This document shows positions 7,366 through 10,852 of a stretch of DNA of 10,852 bases, one piece after another. A model generated the notes under the pieces. That model was given only the letters and a program-made list of their open reading frames with translations, did not search any database and was not told where the DNA came from. The stretch comes from Chloroflexota bacterium. GTDB taxonomy: Bacteria > Chloroflexota > Limnocylindria > Limnocylindrales > CSP1-4. The stretch covers positions 1 to 10,852 of the forward strand of contig JAGDMV010000062.1 of the NCBI GenBank assembly GCA_017860675.1, read 5' to 3'. Position numbers and translations under genes: made by a program. Within the stretch, counting starts at the first letter, position 1. Each line of letters opens with the position of its first letter.

Positions 7366-7418
7366 GCCGCCGCCGGGCGAGCCGCCGCCGGGCGAGCCGC
7401 CGCCGGGCGAGCCGCCGC
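7366..7418. repeat. 15-bp tandem repeat between convergent genes
   Basis: Three perfect copies of GCCGCCGCCGGGCGA (7366-7380, 7381-7395, 7396-7410) and 8 bases of a fourth. The array starts right after the TAG of the LuxR gene and ends 12 nt before the stop of udgB, so it fills almost the whole 66-nt convergent gap. It is not a clean inverted repeat and has no T-run, so I do not call it a terminator. Confidence 0.9.
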
Positions 7419-7430
7419 GCTTGTTCGCCG

Positions 7431-8195
7431 TCATCCTCCCGCGAGGGTCACCGCCCGGCCCACAACATCGTCGAGCATCACCGGTGTGAGCCGACCGGTG
7501 AAGGTGTTCTGCTGGCTCGGGTGGAACGTCCCGAGCATCGCGTAGCGGCCGAGCCGGACCTCGGCGCCATGGCCGAACCGGGGCGCCGGCCGCGGGACGG
7601 CGATGCCGAGCACCGAGATCGCTCGCAGGCCGGCAGCCCAGGCATACGCGCCCAGCGCCACGATCACCCGCACCTCGTCGAGCAGGGCCAGCTCGCGGCC
7701 GAGGAACGGGGCGCACCGGTCTCGCTCGTCGGGCAGGGGAGCGTTGCCGGGCGGGGCGCAGCGAACGGCGGCGGCGAGATATGCCCCCCGAAGCTCCAGG
7801 CCGTCATCGACGGCGAGGCTCGTCGCCTGTGACGCGAGGCCGGCCCGGTGGAGCGCGGCGAAGAGGAAGTCTCCAGATCGGTCGCCGGTGAACACGCGAC
7901 CGGTGCGGTTGCCGCCATGGGCGGCCGGGGCAAGCCCCAGCAGCAGGATGCGGGCGGCAGGATCGCCGAAGCCGGGCACGGCCCTTGCCCAGTACCGCTG
8001 GCCGGCGAAGCGGCGGGGCGGATCGGCTGCGACCGACTCCCGCCATGCCACCAGGCGGGGGCACGCGCGGCAGGCGGCGATCTCGGCCGTGAGCGCGGTC
8101 AGTGCGGCAGCCCGGGGCGCGGCAGAAGCCCGGGCCACGGCGGATGCGGCGATCGAGGTCGGCCGGCTACCGTGCTGCGGTCGTCTGGCGCTCAC
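7431..8195 (-). CDS. Family 5 (UdgB-type) uracil-DNA glycosylase
   Basis: A base-excision repair enzyme that removes uracil, and in this family also some other deaminated bases, from DNA. The 254-residue protein shows the family-5 signature in order: CRACPRLVAWRE (42-53), GQRYWARAVPGFGD (65-78), motif 1 GLAPAAHGGNRTGR (87-100) followed by VFTGDRSGDFL, VRCAPPGNAPLPDERDRC (144-161), VALGAYAW (179-186), RFGHGAEV (206-213) and the late motif HPSQQNTFTGRLTP (225-238). Cys42, Cys45, Cys146 and Cys161 are positioned to bind the [4Fe-4S] cluster. Motif 1 lacks the catalytic Asp/Asn of other UDG families, as is normal for UdgB. The GTG start at 8195 is chosen because AGGA lies 8 nt before it; ATG 8252 and GTG 8213 are in-frame alternatives that would only lengthen a poorly conserved Arg/Ser-rich leader. 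It is transcribed towards the LuxR gene, with no obvious operon partner. Confidence 0.93.
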   Translation of the reverse strand: MSARRPQHGSRPTSIAASAVARASAAPRAAALTALTAEIAACRACPRLVAWRESVAADPPRRFAGQRYWARAVPGFGDPAARILLLGLAPAAHGGNRTGRVFTGDRSGDFLFAALHRAGLASQATSLAVDDGLELRGAYLAAAVRCAPPGNAPLPDERDRCAPFLGRELALLDEVRVIVALGAYAWAAGLRAISVLGIAVPRPAPRFGHGAEVRLGRYAMLGTFHPSQQNTFTGRLTPVMLDDVVGRAVTLAGG

Positions 8196-8341
8196 GGGCG
8201 CAATCCTACCCACGGTCCGGCGTGGCGATCGGGGCGTCGACCCGGGAGGCATGGTGATGGCGCCCGTGCGTACAGGGCGTGGCCCGATCGTGCACGGGCC
8301 GTCGCCCATGGTCGGGGGATTCCCCCGGAATTGTCCATCCC

Positions 8342-8522
8342 AGCAACCCGCGTGGTGCGGTGCGTCGATGTCGTCCGTTTGAGCAACCGCCGTGGTGCGC
8401 CGGTCCGTTCTGGCCCTGACTATGGCCCAGACCCGCTCACACCGGCCGTTCCTGAGCGTGGGAGCTCCCGCCCCCTCCCGGGGCGCGGCGACATGGTCGT
8501 GCACCGCACCATGGGGATTGCT
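8342..8522. repeat. Three-copy 18-22-nt element (two direct, one inverted)
   Basis: Copy 1 (8342-8363, plus) begins AGCAACCCGCGTGGTGCG. Copy 2 (8382-8399, plus) matches it at 16 of 18 bases, offset by exactly 40 bp. Copy 3 lies on the minus strand (8501-8522) and matches copy 1 at 19 of 22 bases. Copies 1 and 3 therefore form a 22-bp imperfect inverted repeat bounding 181 bp. No target-site duplication is evident at the flanks (TCCATCCC left, GCCGCGGA right). It could be a set of operators, a small non-autonomous element or an RNA fold. Confidence 0.65.
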
Positions 8523-8534
8523 GCCGCGGACGCA

Positions 8535-8554
8535 CCTGCCGCGGGGGCGGCAGG
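8535..8554. other. Perfect 8-bp hairpin with GGGG loop
   Basis: CCTGCCGC pairs with GCGGCAGG across a four-base loop. CTGCCGCGG also occurs at 8521-8529 and in inverted form at 8594-8602, so alternative pairings exist. There is no following T-run, so a classical intrinsic terminator is unlikely. Confidence 0.45.
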
Positions 8555-8695
8555 ATGGCAGGCGAGCGGCCGCCTCGCGCCACCGCCGCTGACCCGCGGC
8601 AGCCTGCGCCGTCGCCCGGCAATCAGCCCGCCGCGCCAGGATCACCGCGCCCCGTCCGCGACTCAGCCCCGCCGAGTGCCCTCCGTACCCTGCCG

Positions 8696-8701
8696 TATAC
8701 T
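8696..8701 (+). promoter_or_regulatory. Candidate -10 element for the pdxS operon
   Basis: TATACT matches the housekeeping -10 consensus at five of six positions and stands out in a very GC-rich stretch. It would start transcription near 8708, giving a leader of about 87 nt before the pdxS ATG at 8795. No good -35 lies 16-18 nt upstream, so this is a suggestion rather than a firm call. Confidence 0.45.
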
Positions 8702-8794
8702 CGGATCGTGCGGGCGACGGCGCGGCCCGTGCGGGCATGACCCCGCGGCCGGACGCGCCCGGAACCCGGCAGGTACCAGGAATCCGCAAGAGAG

Positions 8795-9748
<954 letters not shown>

Positions 9749-10220
9749 TCGAGCGCTGGGACCTTCGCCAGCCGCTGCTCGACCTGGCCGGGCGCGGGGC
9801 ACCATTCCTGGGGACGTGCGCGGGCCTGATCGTCATGGCCCGGACGATCGTCGGCGAGGACGAGCCGATCCTTCCCTTGATCGATGCCACGGTGCGGCGC
9901 AACGCCTTCGGCCGCCAGCTCGACTCGTTCGAGACGGACGTGGAGGTGCCGATCCTCGGCGACCAGCCGGTGCACGCGATCTTCATCCGCGCGCCGATCG
10001 TCGAGTCGGTCGGGCCGGGCGTCGACGTCCTGGCGCGCCTCGACGGCGGCCGGATCGTGGCGATCCGCCAGCGGAACGTCATCGCCACCGCGTTCCACCC
10101 CGAGCTGGCCGGCGAGACCCGCTTCCACCGCCTGCTGGCGACCATGGTCGCCGAGCACGTCCTGCCGGGCGAGGGCGCCGGGCGGCGACTCCACCCAACC
10201 CGCCGCTCCGGGATGGTGCC

Positions 10221-10852
10221 GTGAGCGCCGGCCGCGGCGCGCCCGCCGGCCGGGGGGACAAGGTTCGGCCGGCCCGGATCACCGACCTGGCGGCGCTGGG
10301 TGAGCTGTCCCGCCTCTGCCAGGCCGAGGGTTCCGGCACGCGATCGCTGGGCCTGCCGGTCTCGGGCCCGCCGATCGGGATGTTCAGCCTGTTCCGCTTC
10401 CCGCTGGGAGGGCTCCGGCCCCACGACATGCTCTACGTCTTCGAGTCCGACGGCAGGCTGGCCGGCCTGCTCCGCGTCGAGCGCGAGGCGCAGCGCGACG
10501 ACTGGACGATCGTCGAGCTCGACGGGGTCGGCATGGCCGATGCCGGCGACATCCGCTACCGTCTCGTCCAGCACTGCCTGCGGGATGGCGGGCGGCGCGG
10601 GGCCGCCCGGTTCCACGTCGCCTGCGCCGACGCGGACGGGAACGTCGAGCTGTTCATGCAGGCCGGGTTCGCCCGCTACGGCGCGGAGCTCGTCCTCTAC
10701 CGTCCCCCGGACCAGCCCGTTCCCGTACCCGAATCACCAGCGGCCACAGCCGCGATGCGACCCGCCGAGCCGGCCGACGCCCTCGCCCTGGCCCGCCTGT
10801 ACGCGGCCGCGACGCCGGTGCCGGTCCAGCGACTCGAGGGCTATCGCCTCTT
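10221..10852 (+). CDS. GNAT family N-acetyltransferase, double-domain, partial (runs off right edge)
   Basis: The first 210 residues of a protein cut by the window edge. It starts with GTG at 10221, overlapping the pdxT stop as GTGA, so it is likely coupled to the pdxST operon. After a Gly/Arg-rich leader, residues 15-162 form one GNAT-like domain: VRPARITDLAALGELSRLC, then LYVFESDGRLAGLLRVERE, then a long helix DIRYRLVQHCLRDGGRRGAARFHV and the closing NVELFMQAGFARYGAELVLYRPP, typical of the 'neighbour-residue plus GF-x-x-Y' end of GNAT folds. A Pro-rich linker follows, and AAMRPAEPADALALARLYAAATPVPVQ begins a second GNAT-like copy. The classical acetyl-CoA loop (Q/R-x-x-G-x-G/A) is not well kept in the first domain, so that copy may be non-catalytic. 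Substrate unknown; the link to PLP synthesis is positional only. Confidence 0.78.
   Translation, partial: MSAGRGAPAGRGDKVRPARITDLAALGELSRLCQAEGSGTRSLGLPVSGPPIGMFSLFRFPLGGLRPHDMLYVFESDGRLAGLLRVEREAQRDDWTIVELDGVGMADAGDIRYRLVQHCLRDGGRRGAARFHVACADADGNVELFMQAGFARYGAELVLYRPPDQPVPVPESPAATAAMRPAEPADALALARLYAAATPVPVQRLEGYRL

Larger units (their letters stand above)
8196..8794. other. Non-coding, structure-rich intergenic region between udgB and pdxS
   Basis: About 600 nt between divergent udgB and pdxS with no convincing gene; the open frames here are short or compositional shadows. From left to right it holds a 33-nt hairpin (8275-8307), a small GGGGG/CCCCC hairpin (8313-8327), three related 18-22-nt elements (8342, 8382, and 8501 inverted), an 8-bp perfect stem with a GGGG loop (8535-8554), a palindromic GCGAG/CTCGC hairpin (8562-8578) and a TATACT -10 candidate (8696-8701). 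No tRNA, known riboswitch core or terminator with a T-run was recognised. Confidence 0.6.

Noticed and set aside
7366..7430. Bidirectional terminator between LuxR and udgB genes
   Set aside because: The tract is a direct tandem repeat, not an inverted repeat, and no T-run follows on either strand.
8342..8400. Possible T-box leader because of GTGGTGC next to CCGC-like runs
   Set aside because: The conserved T-box core (AGGGTGGNACCGCG) is absent and the downstream gene is pdxS, not an aminoacyl-tRNA or amino-acid gene.
8392..8740. Short open frames in the udgB-pdxS gap as small genes
   Set aside because: No Shine-Dalgarno, no family pattern, Arg/Pro/Ala-rich products and overlap with repeat structures.

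Overview
This is a very GC-rich bacterial window. It carries eight protein genes or gene parts that can be supported, plus several short repeat tracts. The gene set suggests Chloroflexota, perhaps a Limnocylindria-like lineage: a stand-alone VKOR, a small HNH nuclease of the 'NQDYEPLN' type, a family-5 (UdgB) uracil-DNA glycosylase, the DXP-independent pyridoxal phosphate (PLP) synthase PdxS/PdxT and a double-GNAT protein. An actinobacterium is the main alternative. The assignment is inferred from gene families and base composition, not from a marker gene.

Left block, minus strand (1-2940), in reading order: a VKOR-family membrane oxidoreductase, a gap with a 16-bp tandem repeat and a candidate promoter, an HNH endonuclease, a CCA-adding-type nucleotidyltransferase, and the start of a TPR protein that leaves the left edge. 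HNH, cca and TPR look like one transcription unit: the first gap is 29 nt, and the cca stop and TPR start overlap as GTGA.

Middle block, plus strand (3201-7364): a small ECF-like sigma factor with a good Shine-Dalgarno, then a 1155-residue LuxR-family regulator with an AAA-type ATPase, TPR-like helices, a repeat-rich linker and a C-terminal HTH. No anti-sigma gene is visible. The two genes form a plausible regulatory pair without an identified target.

Right block: udgB (minus) converges on the LuxR gene across a 66-nt gap holding a 15-bp tandem repeat. A non-coding stretch of about 600 nt between udgB and pdxS holds hairpins, a three-copy 18-22-nt element (two direct copies, one inverted) and a TATACT promoter candidate. 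Then come pdxS, pdxT and a GNAT gene that leaves the right edge.

The most unusual point is the pdxS-pdxT junction. The last ~21 residues of PdxS, its stop, any spacer and the first 11 residues of PdxT are absent, and the two reading frames meet out of register near 9613-9616. The catalytic residues of both partners remain. This is either a real deletion with consequences for PLP synthesis or an assembly error. The second point worth attention is the three-copy element upstream of pdxS. I did not find a clear defence system, mobile element, CRISPR array or RNA gene.
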